64,000 bases of DNA from Novosphingobium sp. FSW06-99 (GTDB lineage: Bacteria > Pseudomonadota > Alphaproteobacteria > Sphingomonadales > Sphingomonadaceae), in the NCBI RefSeq assembly GCF_001519065.1, contig NZ_KQ954251.1, positions 124,001 through 188,000 on the forward strand, in the 5' to 3' direction. The notes under the pieces are model-generated. The model was not told where the DNA came from, did no database searches, and saw only the letters and a list, made by a program, of their open reading frames with translations. Below are positions 1 to 9,565 of the stretch, piece after piece. The translations under genes and the position numbers were made by a program. Numbering within the stretch: the stretch's first letter is position 1; each line of letters begins with the position of its first letter.

Positions 1-1317
1 GAAGTGTCCCAGATCGACGCGGCCAAGGCCAACGAACTGTTCGACTTGATCGACAAGTTCGCCGGCTATGGCTTCAACAAGAGCCACGCGGCGGCCTATG
101 CATTGCTTGCCTATCAGACGGCCTGGCTGAAAACGCATTATCCGCACGAATTCTATGCCGCCTCGATGTGTTTCGACATGCATCAGTCGGAAAAGCTGAA
201 CGTGTTTGTCGACGATATGCGCCGCAATGGCGTGGCGCTGGCCGGGCCCGACATCAACCATTCGGAGGCCGAGTTTTCGGTCGAACGCACCGAAGAATCC
301 TATGCCGTGCGCTACGCGCTGGCGGGGCTGCGCAATGTCGGCGAAAAGGCGATGGATGCGATCGTGGCCGAGCGCGAGGCCAATGGGCGGTTTACCTCGC
401 TCGATGATCTGTTCCGCCGCGTGCCCGCAGGGGCGATGAACCGGCGCCAGCTCGAAGCGCTGGCGGCAGGCGGCGCGCTCGATGGCCTCGATGCCAACCG
501 TGCCAAGCTGATCGCCAATGCCGACCTGCTGATGGCGGTGGCCGACGAGGCTGCGCGTGCGCGCACATCGGGGCAGGGCGGGCTGTTCGGCGGCGACGAT
601 CACGCCACGCAGGCGATCCGCTTGACCGAGACAAAGCCGTGGACCCGCACCGAACAGATGGCGGCGGAGCGCGAGAATTTCGGGTTCTATTTCGCCGCGC
701 ACCCGGTCGAGGAATATCGCGCAATTGCCAGCGCCAACGGCGCGCGCACGTATTCGGGGCTGATCGCATCGGGCGGCACCGCCACCGGGCGCACTTCGGC
801 GGTGATGGCGGCGATGGTCGAGGGCGTGCAAAAGCGCAAGACCAAGCGCGGCAAGGACTTTGTCATGGCCGATTTTTCCGACGCGAGCGGGCTGTTTTCC
901 GCCTCATGCTTTGAAGAAAGCCTGGTCGATCCATTCGTGCAATGGGCGCGCGAAGGCGCCTGCGTGCTGCTGACGGTCGAACTTGATCGGCCCAGTGCGG
1001 ACGAGCCGCCGCGCGTGACGGTGCGGGGCGCGCGGCCGTTGGCCTCGGTCACCAGCGCGGCGCGGATGGTGCTGGAATGCGAGGTTTCGCGGGTCGAGGC
1101 GGTGGCCGATCTGGCCATGTTGTTGCCGCGCGCCAGCGATGCCAGGGGCGAAGTGCGCGTGCATCTGCGCACCGGGCGCGGGCGTGAGCCGTGGGCGATC
1201 CTGGGCCAAGATTTCCGTCTCGACAGCGAAGTAATCGATCGGTTGATTCCGATCGAGGGACTTGCCAATGTGGCGCTGACGGCGCGCCCGGATCGGCATC
1301 TGCGGCTCGTCGAATAA
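1..1317 (+). CDS. dnaE: DNA polymerase III alpha subunit, C-terminal part (partial)
   Basis: The last 438 codons of the replicative polymerase catalytic subunit; the 5' part lies before the window. The fragment opens in the end of the fingers region with the family signature GFNKSHAAAYALLAYQTAWL. A helix-hairpin-helix region follows (about residues 100-165, GLRNVGEKAMDAI), then an OB-fold (about 255-335) and a C-terminal beta-clamp/tau-interaction region. This order is that of DnaE1 rather than error-prone DnaE2 or PolC. The reading frame is open from base 1, so the GTG at position 4 is an internal codon. The acyl-CoA ligase gene starts 20 bases after the stop and may be read from the same transcript. 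Confidence 0.95.
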   Translation, partial: EVSQIDAAKANELFDLIDKFAGYGFNKSHAAAYALLAYQTAWLKTHYPHEFYAASMCFDMHQSEKLNVFVDDMRRNGVALAGPDINHSEAEFSVERTEESYAVRYALAGLRNVGEKAMDAIVAEREANGRFTSLDDLFRRVPAGAMNRRQLEALAAGGALDGLDANRAKLIANADLLMAVADEAARARTSGQGGLFGGDDHATQAIRLTETKPWTRTEQMAAERENFGFYFAAHPVEEYRAIASANGARTYSGLIASGGTATGRTSAVMAAMVEGVQKRKTKRGKDFVMADFSDASGLFSASCFEESLVDPFVQWAREGACVLLTVELDRPSADEPPRVTVRGARPLASVTSAARMVLECEVSRVEAVADLAMLLPRASDARGEVRVHLRTGRGREPWAILGQDFRLDSEVIDRLIPIEGLANVALTARPDRHLRLVE

Positions 1318-1337
1318 GAACACAGCGATGGAGCGTG

Positions 1338-2942
1338 ATGATGCTGGGCGGGATGCAGGACTGGACGATGCGGGTAACCGCCCTGATCGACCATGCGGGC
1401 CGCGAATATGGCACGCGCGAAATCGTATCGCGCTGGGCCGATGGCAGCGAAACGCGCACCACCTGGGCCGGGGTGCGCCACGATGCGTTGCGCATGACCC
1501 AGGCTTTGCGCGCGCTGGGCATCCGCCCCGCCGACCGCATCGCCACGCTGGCGATGAACCATCACCGCCATCTGGTCAGTTGGTATGGCGCGGTGGGCGT
1601 GGGCGGCATCCTGCACACGATCAATCCGCGTCTGTTTGACGATCAGCTCGACTATATCGTCAACCACGCCGAAGACCGCGTGCTGCTGTTCGATCGGCAA
1701 TGGGCGCCGATTGTCGAGCGCATGAAACACCGCTGGCCAACCATCGAACATTACATCTGTTTCGACAGCGACGAACCCGCGCCGCATTTCGAGGACTGGA
1801 TCGCCGCACACGATGGCCAGACCGAATGGGCGCAGGGCGACGAGCGCGATCCGTGCATGCTATGCTATACCAGCGGCACCACCGGCAATCCCAAGGGAGT
1901 GCTGTACGAACACCGTTCGACCATGCTTCACGCGATGTGCGGGCTGACCGTGCCGGTGTTTTCGCTCGACACGCGCACCGTGCTGATGCCGATCGTGCCG
2001 ATGTTCCACGCCGCCAGTTGGGGTCTGCCCTGGGCCGGGGCGGCGGCGGGCGCGAAATTCGTGTTTTCGGCGGTCAACGACCCGGTCGTGCTGTGTGATA
2101 TGTTCGAACGCGAAAAGGTTTCGGCGGCGGCGGGCGTGCCGACCGTGTGGCTGGGCATGTTGCAGCATCTGGAACAGAGCGGAAAGCCGATTCCGCCCAG
2201 CCTGAAACAAGTGGTGTGCGGCGGATCGGCGATGCCGCGATCGATGGTCGCACGGTTCATGCGCGAAGGCATCCGTGTCGCCCATGCCTGGGGCATGACC
2301 GAAACATCACCGATCGGCACGACCGGCGCCGAAACCTCCAACTGGGACGAGCTGTCGTTCGAAGAGCAGGTTACGGTCAAGGCGATGCAGGGGCGCCCGC
2401 CGTTCGGGGTGGAATTGCGCTGCGTCGATCTGGGCGATCCCGCCCTGGTGCTGCCGCGCGACGGGGTGACATCGGGCGCGCTGCAAGTGCGCGGGCCCTG
2501 GGTCGTCAAACGCTATTTCAAGGCAGAGGTCGACGCGATCGATGCCGAGGGCTGGTTCGATACCGGCGATGTTGCGGTGATCCATCCCGACGGCACGCTG
2601 CAACTGACCGACCGCACCAAGGATGTGATCAAGTCGGGTGGCGAATGGATCAGCTCGGTCGAGCTGGAAAACGCCGCTGTCGGCCATCCCGGCGTGGCCG
2701 AAGCCGCCGCGATCGGCATCCACCACCCCAAATGGGACGAACGCCCGTTGCTGGTGGTGGTGCGCAAGCCCGAATTCGCGGTGTGCGAAACCGAACTGCG
2801 CAGCTATCTGGGGCAGCATGTCGCCAAATGGTGGGTGCCCGACGAAGTCGCGTTCGTCGACGAATTGCCCCACACCGGCACCGGCAAGATCAGCAAGAAG
2901 GATCTGCGCGACCGTTTTCGCGAATACCGCTGGCGCGCATAA
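1338..2942 (+). CDS. AMP-binding fatty-acid--CoA ligase
   Basis: Adenylate-forming enzyme that should activate a medium- or long-chain fatty acid to its CoA thioester (ATP to AMP plus PPi). The P-loop-like motif [11 protein letters not shown] is at about residues 177-187, GMTETSP at about 320, the hinge region GWFDTGD at about 405, and the catalytic lysine in TGKISKKDL near 515. The 534 residues fit the AlkK/FadD-like group. The start is ATG at 1338 (ATG 1341 also possible), just after GGAG at 1330-1333; the reading frame stays open further upstream inside dnaE, but that part has no family similarity. The exact chain length used cannot be read from the sequence. Confidence 0.88.
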   Translation: MMLGGMQDWTMRVTALIDHAGREYGTREIVSRWADGSETRTTWAGVRHDALRMTQALRALGIRPADRIATLAMNHHRHLVSWYGAVGVGGILHTINPRLFDDQLDYIVNHAEDRVLLFDRQWAPIVERMKHRWPTIEHYICFDSDEPAPHFEDWIAAHDGQTEWAQGDERDPCMLCYTSGTTGNPKGVLYEHRSTMLHAMCGLTVPVFSLDTRTVLMPIVPMFHAASWGLPWAGAAAGAKFVFSAVNDPVVLCDMFEREKVSAAAGVPTVWLGMLQHLEQSGKPIPPSLKQVVCGGSAMPRSMVARFMREGIRVAHAWGMTETSPIGTTGAETSNWDELSFEEQVTVKAMQGRPPFGVELRCVDLGDPALVLPRDGVTSGALQVRGPWVVKRYFKAEVDAIDAEGWFDTGDVAVIHPDGTLQLTDRTKDVIKSGGEWISSVELENAAVGHPGVAEAAAIGIHHPKWDERPLLVVVRKPEFAVCETELRSYLGQHVAKWWVPDEVAFVDELPHTGTGKISKKDLRDRFREYRWRA

Positions 2943-2966
2943 TACCAGTCGTCCTTCAAAAGAGCT

Positions 2967-2997
2967 TCGTCATTCCGGATCAAGTCCGAAATGACGA
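2967..2997. repeat. Hairpin repeat, possible bidirectional terminator
   Basis: TCGTCATTCCGGA (2967-2979), loop TCAAG, then TCCGAAATGACGA (2985-2997): a 13-bp stem with one G-T wobble. It sits between the convergent acyl-CoA ligase and radical SAM genes. The CGTCATTCCGG core resembles dispersed repeats common in sphingomonad and other alphaproteobacterial genomes. There is no clear T-tract, so terminator function is inferred from position. Confidence 0.6.
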
Positions 2998-3038
2998 GTA
3001 GAGTCCAGTGACGACGGGTGTAAGGATAATTTTTCACG

Positions 3039-4109
3039 TCAGAACAGCGCCAATTGTCCATCTGGCTCTGGCGGGCGAAACCGGCTGCAATCGAGTTCGG
3101 CGCGGTCTTGCGGGATGCCGGCGCGTTGGCGGGCGATGCGAAAACGCGCGCGGATCAGGTCGGCCCAGGTGCCTTGCGGCTTCATCCGGGTGAAAAACGC
3201 CGGATCGTTGTCGCGGCCTTCGCGCATCGACTGGATGATCGTCATGACTTTGTCGGCGCGGTCGGGGAAATGCGCGCCCAGCCATTCGCGGAACAGCGGT
3301 GCGACTTCGTGGGGCAGGCGGATCGCGATCCAGCTTGCCGTGCGGGCCCCGGCGGCGCCCGCGCGGGTCAGGATCGTTTCGATATACTGGTCGGTGATGG
3401 CGGGGATGATCGGCGACACGTTCACCCCGACGAACACCCCTGCCTCGGCCAGTCGCGCGATCGCCGCCAACCGGTTTTCGGGTGTCGAGGCCCTGGGTTC
3501 GAGCGTGGCCGATATTCGTGCATCGAGCGTGGTGACCGAAATTGCCACCGCGATCAGGTTTTCGCGCGCCATCGCCGCAATCAGGTCGATATCGTCGAGA
3601 ATGCGCGCCGACTTGGTGGTGATGGTGACGGGATGGCGCAGTTCTGCACAGACTTCGAGAATCTGCCGCGTCAGGCGATAGTCACGCTCGATCGGCTGAT
3701 AGGGATCGGTGTTGGTGCCCATCGCGATCGGCGCCGGGCGATAGCGTTTGGCGCCCAGTTCGCGGCGCAGCAGGCGCGCGGCATCGGGTTTGGCAAACAG
3801 CCGGGTTTCAAAATCGAGCCCCGGAGACAGGTCATGCCAGGCATGCGTCGGCCGCGCAAAGCAATAGATGCAACCATGCTCGCATCCGCCATAGGCATTG
3901 ATCGAGCGGTCGAACGGGATATCGGGCGAGGTGTTGCGCGACAGGATCGTGCGCGCGGTGATCGCGGTGACGGTGGTGCGCCGTTTTGGCGCCTCACCGT
4001 CGATCAATGCCGCTGCATCAAGCCAGTCGCCATCCGCTTCGCGTGCGGGCAGGGCAAAGCGCCCGCTGGTCCGGTTGGTGACGGCGCCTCTGCCCTTGAT
4101 CGGTTCCAT
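3039..4109 (-). CDS. PA0069-family radical SAM protein
   Basis: Radical S-adenosylmethionine protein of 356 residues. The 4Fe-4S binding motif is CEHGCIYC (Cys76, Cys80, Cys83), preceded by NAYGGC, which is typical of the Rv2578c/PA0069 group. SPL-like features follow: MGTNTDPYQPIE at about 130 and TKSARILDDIDLI at about 165. The reaction of this family is unknown, although its core resembles spore photoproduct lyase. It is transcribed alone, convergent with the acyl-CoA ligase. The start is the ATG at 4107-4109; no other in-frame start gives a better N-terminus. Confidence 0.9.
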   Translation of the reverse strand: MEPIKGRGAVTNRTSGRFALPAREADGDWLDAAALIDGEAPKRRTTVTAITARTILSRNTSPDIPFDRSINAYGGCEHGCIYCFARPTHAWHDLSPGLDFETRLFAKPDAARLLRRELGAKRYRPAPIAMGTNTDPYQPIERDYRLTRQILEVCAELRHPVTITTKSARILDDIDLIAAMARENLIAVAISVTTLDARISATLEPRASTPENRLAAIARLAEAGVFVGVNVSPIIPAITDQYIETILTRAGAAGARTASWIAIRLPHEVAPLFREWLGAHFPDRADKVMTIIQSMREGRDNDPAFFTRMKPQGTWADLIRARFRIARQRAGIPQDRAELDCSRFRPPEPDGQLALF

Positions 4110-4157
4110 GGCTGGAACATATCAGGAACATTCCCGCGCCGCCAGCCTCACCTGCGA

Positions 4158-4481
4158 TTATTCGTCGTCGTAAATGCCCCAGCCATCGGATTCGCCATTG
4201 TGCTTTTCGGCCAGCGTTTCCAGCTTTTCCTCGATCGCGGTGATCGCCTCGGCAGTGGGCACCAGTTCGTAGGTCACCGCGACTTCCCACGGATCGCCTT
4301 CGTCTTCGGGTTCCAGAATGTCGACGCTGGCGTCTTCGCTGACGGCGGCTTCGGCAAAGGCGTCGGCATCGGCCGGTTCGGCAAACACGTGCGCGAATTC
4401 AACCGCACGGATCTGCGTCAGGTCGAGACCTTCTTCGGCAAATTCCTTGAGGAACTTGGCATTTTCATCAAGCAGGGCCAT
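4158..4481 (-). CDS. RraB-like ribonuclease E inhibitor family protein
   Basis: Small acidic cytoplasmic protein (107 residues) that resembles the RraB family, regulators that bind RNase E and alter mRNA decay. Evidence is overall size, a very acidic centre and C-terminus (LEPEDEGDPWEVAVTYELVP, then SDGWGIYDDE), and the family-like pattern of a strand-rich core followed by a helix (ITAIEEKLETLAEKH). The E. coli protein is about 138 residues, so this is a short version. It reads away from moaB. Whether this host's RNase E is a target is inference. Confidence 0.7.
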   Translation of the reverse strand: MALLDENAKFLKEFAEEGLDLTQIRAVEFAHVFAEPADADAFAEAAVSEDASVDILEPEDEGDPWEVAVTYELVPTAEAITAIEEKLETLAEKHNGESDGWGIYDDE

Positions 4482-4648
4482 GGCGTGTCTCGATTGTTTG
4501 AGGGCAGGGCGCTACACATGTAACGCCGGAAATTGGCATTTTCAGGACGGTCGCGCCGCATGCATGGGCCACGCCGATTTCGCCCGCTGTCGCATGCCCC
4601 CGACGCGGCTGCAAGGAAAAGGCGGCAATCTGCTCTAATTTTAGGGCC

Positions 4649-5176
4649 TTATTGCTCAAGCAGGCGCGGCATCAGCTCGACAAAATTGCAGGGCCGGTTG
4701 CGGCTGTCGAGCTGTTCGTCGAGAATGCCGTCCCAGCCATCCTTCACCGCGCCGTTCGATCCGGGCAGCGCGAAAATATATGTGCCGCGTGCCACCACCG
4801 CGCAGGCGCGCGACTGGATGGTCGAGGTGCCGATGGTCTGATAGCTGATCCACCGGAACAGTTCGCCAAAGCCGGGAATGTCGCGCGTCTTGACTCGGTC
4901 GAGCGCTTCGGGGGTGACATCGCGACCGGTCAGCCCGGTGCCGCCGGTGATCACCACCGCGTCGATCCCGCGATCATCGATCCAGTTGTTGAGGCGCGAG
5001 GCGATGCGGTCGGCATCGTCCTTTTCGATCGCGCGCGTGACGAGCGCGTGGCCCTTGGTGCGGATGCGTTCGGCCAGGATATCGCCCGAAGTGTCGTCTT
5101 CTGGTCCGCGCGTATCCGATACCGTCAGCAGCGCGATATGGATCGGCTTGAACGTGCGCGCCGTATCAATAGCCAT
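4649..5176 (-). CDS. moaB: Molybdenum cofactor biosynthesis protein B
   Basis: Acts in molybdopterin synthesis, where MogA/MoaB-type proteins adenylylate molybdopterin before molybdenum insertion. The MoCF-binding fold is shown by LLTVSDTRG near the N-terminus, VVITGGTGLTGRDVTPEAL at about 75-93 and ALPGSNGAVKDGWDGIL near 140-156. I chose ATG 5176 (175 residues) because AGGATG lies 8 bases upstream; an in-frame ATG at 5194 would add six residues but lacks a Shine-Dalgarno sequence. The start overlaps the end of the lytic transglycosylase gene by 11 bases, so the two are probably co-transcribed and translationally coupled. Confidence 0.9.
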   Translation of the reverse strand: MAIDTARTFKPIHIALLTVSDTRGPEDDTSGDILAERIRTKGHALVTRAIEKDDADRIASRLNNWIDDRGIDAVVITGGTGLTGRDVTPEALDRVKTRDIPGFGELFRWISYQTIGTSTIQSRACAVVARGTYIFALPGSNGAVKDGWDGILDEQLDSRNRPCNFVELMPRLLEQ

Positions 5177-6962
5177 TCGAGGCCATCCTGACACTGCCCG
5201 CGCCGTTGAGCCCCGGGAATTTCGGCCACATCAGTTGCACCAGCCCCAGCCGGCTGTCCGACTGGCCGCCGGCCTGGCGCTCGTACATCCAGTAATTGCG
5301 CATCACCGACACGACATAGCCGCGCGTTTCCCAATAAGGGATCGATTCCATCCACAACAGCGGGTCGCCATGGTCGCGGATCTGGGTGTTCCACCGATCG
5401 ATGGGCACCGGCCCGGCGTTGTAGGCGGCAATCACTTTGGGCAACAGACCCTGTGTGGCCGGTTTGTCGCGCAACACGGTCAGATACGTCTGCCCGAACG
5501 CCAGGTTCACATCGGGCAGTTCAAGCTGGTTGTCGCGCCCTTCCATCGAGGGGTCGACGCGCGTGAGCAGGCGTGCGGTACCGGGGCGGATCTGCATCAA
5601 CCCGCGCGCGCCCGCCGGGCTGGTCACTTCGGTGCGGAAACTCGATTCTTGCAAGGCATGCGCAAACAACAGCGCCGGATCGACCTTCCAGCCATTGGCT
5701 GGCACCCATTTGGGGGCGGGGAAGCGTGCCGCTTCATCGGCATGCGCGCCTGCCGGGGCGTTGCTGGCCATCCACAATTGCGTGGCGGGCAGGCCCAGAT
5801 CGCGCGCCAGTCGCGACAGCGGGGCATAGAGCGTTGGATCGCCGATCCGCGCCTGATGGCGCAGCACCTGGTCGGCCAGACCATCGGCGCCGATTTCGGC
5901 AAGCTGCACCGCCAGTCGCACATTGGCGAGGCCACGCAGTTTCTGCCAGTCCTCGGTCGAGAAATCGGGCGCCGCACTGGCCGCGCCTTCGCGCAGGCCG
6001 AGCGCTTCGGCGGCGAGCATCCCATAGAGCGTGTCACGCGCGGCCGCGGCGGCGCGCAGCGCAGGCCCGACGCGTTCGGGCTGGCGCGCGCGCAACCATG
6101 CGCGCGAGGCCCAGTAATTGGCCGCCGCCGCCAGTTCGGCGTTCTGCGTCATCCCGGCGGCGCGGGCAAAACTGTCGGCAGCACCCGGAAAATCGTTGAG
6201 CCGCCATGCGGCCAGTCCGGCGGTCCACATCGCCTCTGCCACCCAGGGGCCGCTGCCACCGTCAAACGCCGACAGCGCGATGGTGCGCGCGGTGGCATCG
6301 TCGTTGTTGATATAGAATGCCCAGCCGATTTTCTGCCGCCATTCGGCGCGGGCATCGCTCGACAGCGTGGCATCGATCCCGTCGAGCAACACGCGCGCGC
6401 CGGTCGGGTCGTCGGCCTTGATCCGCGCCCAGATCGCGGTGGCAATCGTGTCGGGCATGGTGCCGTCGGCCACGCTGTGCGGTTTGGCACGGCGCGCCAT
6501 CGCGGGCTGGGCAAACAGTTGCTGCGCATCGGGCAGCGCGGCGGGCAGCGCGGTTGCGCCGCGCTTGATCGCCAGCCGCGCCAGTGCGTCGGACCATGGC
6601 AGATCGGGTGCCTGCGCGATCAGATCGGTCAGCGCTTGCAGATCGACATGCGGCGATCCGGGCGCAAGGAAATATTGCGCGCGGGCCACCGGGTGCAGCG
6701 GGCCATCGGGCCGTTGATCGAGCAGCGCCTTGGTCGCGGTCCAGTCCTGCCGTGCCAGCGCGGCGAACACCTGGCGGTAATAATCGCGATCGTCCTGCGT
6801 CAGCAACGTGGGCACGGCGGTGCGATCGGCACGACCTCGGAAATAATCGGCGGCCGCGGAATTGGCATGCGCCAGCGGCGCCTGCGTCAGCCCGGCCAGC
6901 ACGGCCAGACCCAGCATTGCGGCGCGCCAGCCTTGCGCAAAATTCGGCGTGCAGCGTGTCAC
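5166..6962 (-). CDS. Soluble lytic murein transglycosylase
   Basis: Cleaves peptidoglycan between MurNAc and GlcNAc, forming 1,6-anhydro ends; should be exported to the periplasm. The N-terminus carries a signal peptide (LGLAVLAGLTQAPLAHA) and the middle is a long helical superhelix. The C-terminal SLT domain has catalytic Glu in QESSF at about residue 437, then SPAGARGLMQIRPGTA and AAYNAGP. The start is uncertain: GTG 6962 gives a charged n-region before the hydrophobic core and about 598 residues; ATG 6917 is also possible. The frame runs open to 7061, overlapping the previous gene. Read with the upstream uracil-DNA glycosylase-like gene and downstream moaB. Confidence 0.87.
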   Translation of the reverse strand: MTRCTPNFAQGWRAAMLGLAVLAGLTQAPLAHANSAAADYFRGRADRTAVPTLLTQDDRDYYRQVFAALARQDWTATKALLDQRPDGPLHPVARAQYFLAPGSPHVDLQALTDLIAQAPDLPWSDALARLAIKRGATALPAALPDAQQLFAQPAMARRAKPHSVADGTMPDTIATAIWARIKADDPTGARVLLDGIDATLSSDARAEWRQKIGWAFYINNDDATARTIALSAFDGGSGPWVAEAMWTAGLAAWRLNDFPGAADSFARAAGMTQNAELAAAANYWASRAWLRARQPERVGPALRAAAAARDTLYGMLAAEALGLREGAASAAPDFSTEDWQKLRGLANVRLAVQLAEIGADGLADQVLRHQARIGDPTLYAPLSRLARDLGLPATQLWMASNAPAGAHADEAARFPAPKWVPANGWKVDPALLFAHALQESSFRTEVTSPAGARGLMQIRPGTARLLTRVDPSMEGRDNQLELPDVNLAFGQTYLTVLRDKPATQGLLPKVIAAYNAGPVPIDRWNTQIRDHGDPLLWMESIPYWETRGYVVSVMRNYWMYERQAGGQSDSRLGLVQLMWPKFPGLNGAGSVRMASNGY

Positions 6963-7027
6963 GCTGGGCCAGGCCCCGTTTCCGTCAGGCCAAAGATCTG
7001 CACTGGCAATTCGGATCCCCAATTCGT

Positions 7028-7801
7028 TTACGCCGGAACCCAGTCGAGCCAGCGGCTCCACAATCCGGCCTTCAGCGTTGGTCGTGCCACGATCGCTTCG
7101 AGATCATAGGCGCCCATAGCCGGAACCTCCGGCATCGCCTCTGATGCCCCACCATGGTTGATCAATTGTAAATTCGTTGGACTATTCGGCAAGGCGTTGC
7201 CCAAGAGCGTTGAAATGCCGGTCTGTCCGAACAGGATCAGCCGCGCGGGCCGCACCAGGCCGATATGGTGCAACAACACGTCGCCCAGCCCGCCGGCGGC
7301 CAGCGCGGCCCAATCGGGTGCGGTGATTCGCGCCGGCAATGCGGCGGCGCAATAGACGTGCGCGCGCGACAGGCCCGCCGCGCCCAGAAACCCGTCGAGC
7401 AGGCGCCCGGCCGGGCCCGACAGCAACGTTTCGCGATCGTCCGCCTCGGGCATCGGCACCACCACCATCAGCGGCGGGTCTTGCGGCCCGGCCGGCGCGA
7501 CGCGGCGCGCGCCTGCGGGTGCGAGTTCTTCATGCGTCAGCCACCAGTCGGCAAAATTGCCCAGGTCTGCAGGCCATTGGTCTGGACCACCGGCCAGCGC
7601 CCTGACCGGTTCGGGCTCGGGCAGTTTGGGTTTGCCGGTTTTTTGCGCGGCGCCCGGCTGCACTTTGGCCAGCCAGTCCTGCGGGGTGTCGATCCAGTCG
7701 CCATCGACACCCGCGTCGCGCCACCACGCCAGCGCGGCCTCGACCGCCTGGGTCAGGGCCGGGCCGGACAGCGCGGCATCTGGCGAATTGGATGGAACCA
7801 T
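7028..7801 (-). CDS. Uracil-DNA glycosylase family-like protein
   Basis: A 257-residue protein that resembles the family 4 uracil-DNA glycosylase fold, with ETLLSGPAGRLLDGFLGAAG followed by a VYCAAALPAR strand, where true enzymes have GxPFVGxAGxLLD and a YITNxxKCRPP strand. The four cysteines that hold the 4Fe-4S cluster in that family are absent (one Cys is visible), and the first catalytic motif GExPG is replaced by VPMPEADD. It may therefore be a divergent or catalytically altered member. The start is ATG 7801; an upstream in-frame ATG at 7855 would add an unrelated leader. It reads into the lytic transglycosylase gene. Confidence 0.7.
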   Translation of the reverse strand: MVPSNSPDAALSGPALTQAVEAALAWWRDAGVDGDWIDTPQDWLAKVQPGAAQKTGKPKLPEPEPVRALAGGPDQWPADLGNFADWWLTHEELAPAGARRVAPAGPQDPPLMVVVPMPEADDRETLLSGPAGRLLDGFLGAAGLSRAHVYCAAALPARITAPDWAALAAGGLGDVLLHHIGLVRPARLILFGQTGISTLLGNALPNSPTNLQLINHGGASEAMPEVPAMGAYDLEAIVARPTLKAGLWSRWLDWVPA

Positions 7802-7910
7802 GAAAGTGCTATTGACCTTGGACGAGACAGCTTTCAAGGCAAAGCAGCAGATCAATCACGCGATTAACCCTGCCGGGGGCGGGCGCGTGCATGGTAACGG
7901 AGCGCACGGA

Positions 7911-9557
7911 ATGAGCGATCGCGAATCAATGCCCTATGACGTTGTCATCGTCGGTGGCGGACCGGCGGGGCTGGGGGCGGCGATCCGGCTGAAACAGGTC
8001 AATCCCGATCTCAGCGTTTGCGTGCTTGAAAAAGGGTCGGAAATCGGCGCGCATATCCTGTCGGGCGCGGTGGTCGATCCGCGCGCGCTTGATGAATTGC
8101 TGCCCGAATGGCGCACGATGGGCTGTTCGCTGGCCGAAACCCCCGTGACCGACAACTGGCACTGGGTGCTGACCCGCACCGGCAAATATGCCATTCCGCA
8201 TTGGCCGATGCCGCCGTTCATGTCGAACCATGGCACATATACCGGGTCGCTGGGCAACTTGTGCCGCTGGCTGGCCGAGCAGGCGGGCGAACTGGGCGTC
8301 GAGATTTTCCCCGGCTTTGCCGCCGCCGAAGTGCTCTATGATGAAGCGGGCGCGGTGCGCGGCGTGGCCACCGGCGACATGGGCATTGCCAAGGATGGTT
8401 CGAAAAAATCCGATTACCAGCCGGGCATGGAACTGCACGCCAAATACACGCTGTTCGCCGAAGGCGCGCGCGGTAGCCTGACCAAGCAGTTGAAGGCGCA
8501 CTATGACCTTGAACGCGATTGCCAGCCGCAAGTCTATGGCATCGGCATCAAGGAACTGTGGGACATCGATCCGGCCAAACACGTGCCGGGCCGCGTGCTG
8601 CACACGCAGGGCTGGCCGCTGTCGGAATCGGATTCGTGGGGTGGCGGGTTCCTGTACCATCAGGCCAACAACCAGGTCGCGCTGGGGTTTGTGACCGCAC
8701 TCGATTATGCCAACCCTTACGTCTATCCCTATGAAGAATTCCAGCGCTGGAAACAGCACCCGGACATTCGCGCCATTCTCGAAGGCGGGCGCCGCGTGTC
8801 TTATGGCGCGCGCGCGATCAACGAAGGCGGCTGGCAATCGGTGCCGCAACTGGCCTTTCCTGGCGGGGCGCTGATCGGGTGTTCGGCCGGCTTCGTCAAC
8901 GTGCCGCGCATCAAGGGCAGCCATACCGCGATGAAGTCGGGCATGCTGGCCGCCGAGGCGATTGCGGCGGCGATCGCGGCGGGGCGTGAACACGACGCAT
9001 TGACCGATTATGACGCGGCGGTGCGTGAAAGCTGGATCGCCAAGGAACTGAAGCTGGTGCAGAACGCGCAACCACTGGTGGCCAAGTTCGGCGGCGCGCT
9101 GGGCACCGTGCTGGCGGGCGCCGACATGTGGGCGCGCGTGCTGCGGGTCAATCCGTTCAAGCCGCTGCGGCATCACACCGATGCCGAGGCGACGATGCGT
9201 GCCGATCTTTATCGTCCGATCGCCTATCCCAAGGCCGATGGCGTGATCAGTTTCGACCGGCTGACCAATGTCGCCTATTCCTATACCAACCACGAGGAAG
9301 ACCAGCCGTGCCATCTGGTGCTGGCCGATCCCGATGTGCCGGTGCAGATCAACCTGAAGCTCTATGCCGGGCCCGAGGCGCGGTTCTGCCCGGCCGGGGT
9401 CTATGAATTCGTCGGGCTGGAAGAGGGCGATCCGCGCCTGCAGATCAACGCGCAGAACTGCGTCCACTGCAAGACCTGCGACATCAAGGACAAGACCCAG
9501 AACATCACCTGGGTCACCCCCGAAGGCGGCGGTGGGCCCAACTATCCTAACATGTGA
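7911..9557 (+). CDS. Electron transfer flavoprotein-ubiquinone oxidoreductase
   Basis: Membrane-associated enzyme that passes electrons from reduced ETF (fed by acyl-CoA and other dehydrogenases) to ubiquinone. The N-terminal FAD site is DVVIVGGGPAGLGAAIRL and the C-terminus has the single 4Fe-4S domain with NCVHCKTCDIKD at about residues 516-527 plus an earlier Cys in FCPAGVYEF. The 548 residues match the usual length. ATG 7911 was taken because GGAG precedes it; ATG 7929 (MPYDVV) is an alternative. It is divergent from the uracil-DNA glycosylase-like gene and fits with the fatty-acid activation gene nearby. Confidence 0.95.
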   Translation: MSDRESMPYDVVIVGGGPAGLGAAIRLKQVNPDLSVCVLEKGSEIGAHILSGAVVDPRALDELLPEWRTMGCSLAETPVTDNWHWVLTRTGKYAIPHWPMPPFMSNHGTYTGSLGNLCRWLAEQAGELGVEIFPGFAAAEVLYDEAGAVRGVATGDMGIAKDGSKKSDYQPGMELHAKYTLFAEGARGSLTKQLKAHYDLERDCQPQVYGIGIKELWDIDPAKHVPGRVLHTQGWPLSESDSWGGGFLYHQANNQVALGFVTALDYANPYVYPYEEFQRWKQHPDIRAILEGGRRVSYGARAINEGGWQSVPQLAFPGGALIGCSAGFVNVPRIKGSHTAMKSGMLAAEAIAAAIAAGREHDALTDYDAAVRESWIAKELKLVQNAQPLVAKFGGALGTVLAGADMWARVLRVNPFKPLRHHTDAEATMRADLYRPIAYPKADGVISFDRLTNVAYSYTNHEEDQPCHLVLADPDVPVQINLKLYAGPEARFCPAGVYEFVGLEEGDPRLQINAQNCVHCKTCDIKDKTQNITWVTPEGGGGPNYPNM

Positions 9558-9565
9558 CGATCATA

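Noticed and set aside
4878..7109. A 743-codon plus-strand frame over the lytic transglycosylase and moaB genes.
   Set aside because: Shadow of two well-supported minus-strand genes; composition is typical of antisense frames and no motif is seen.
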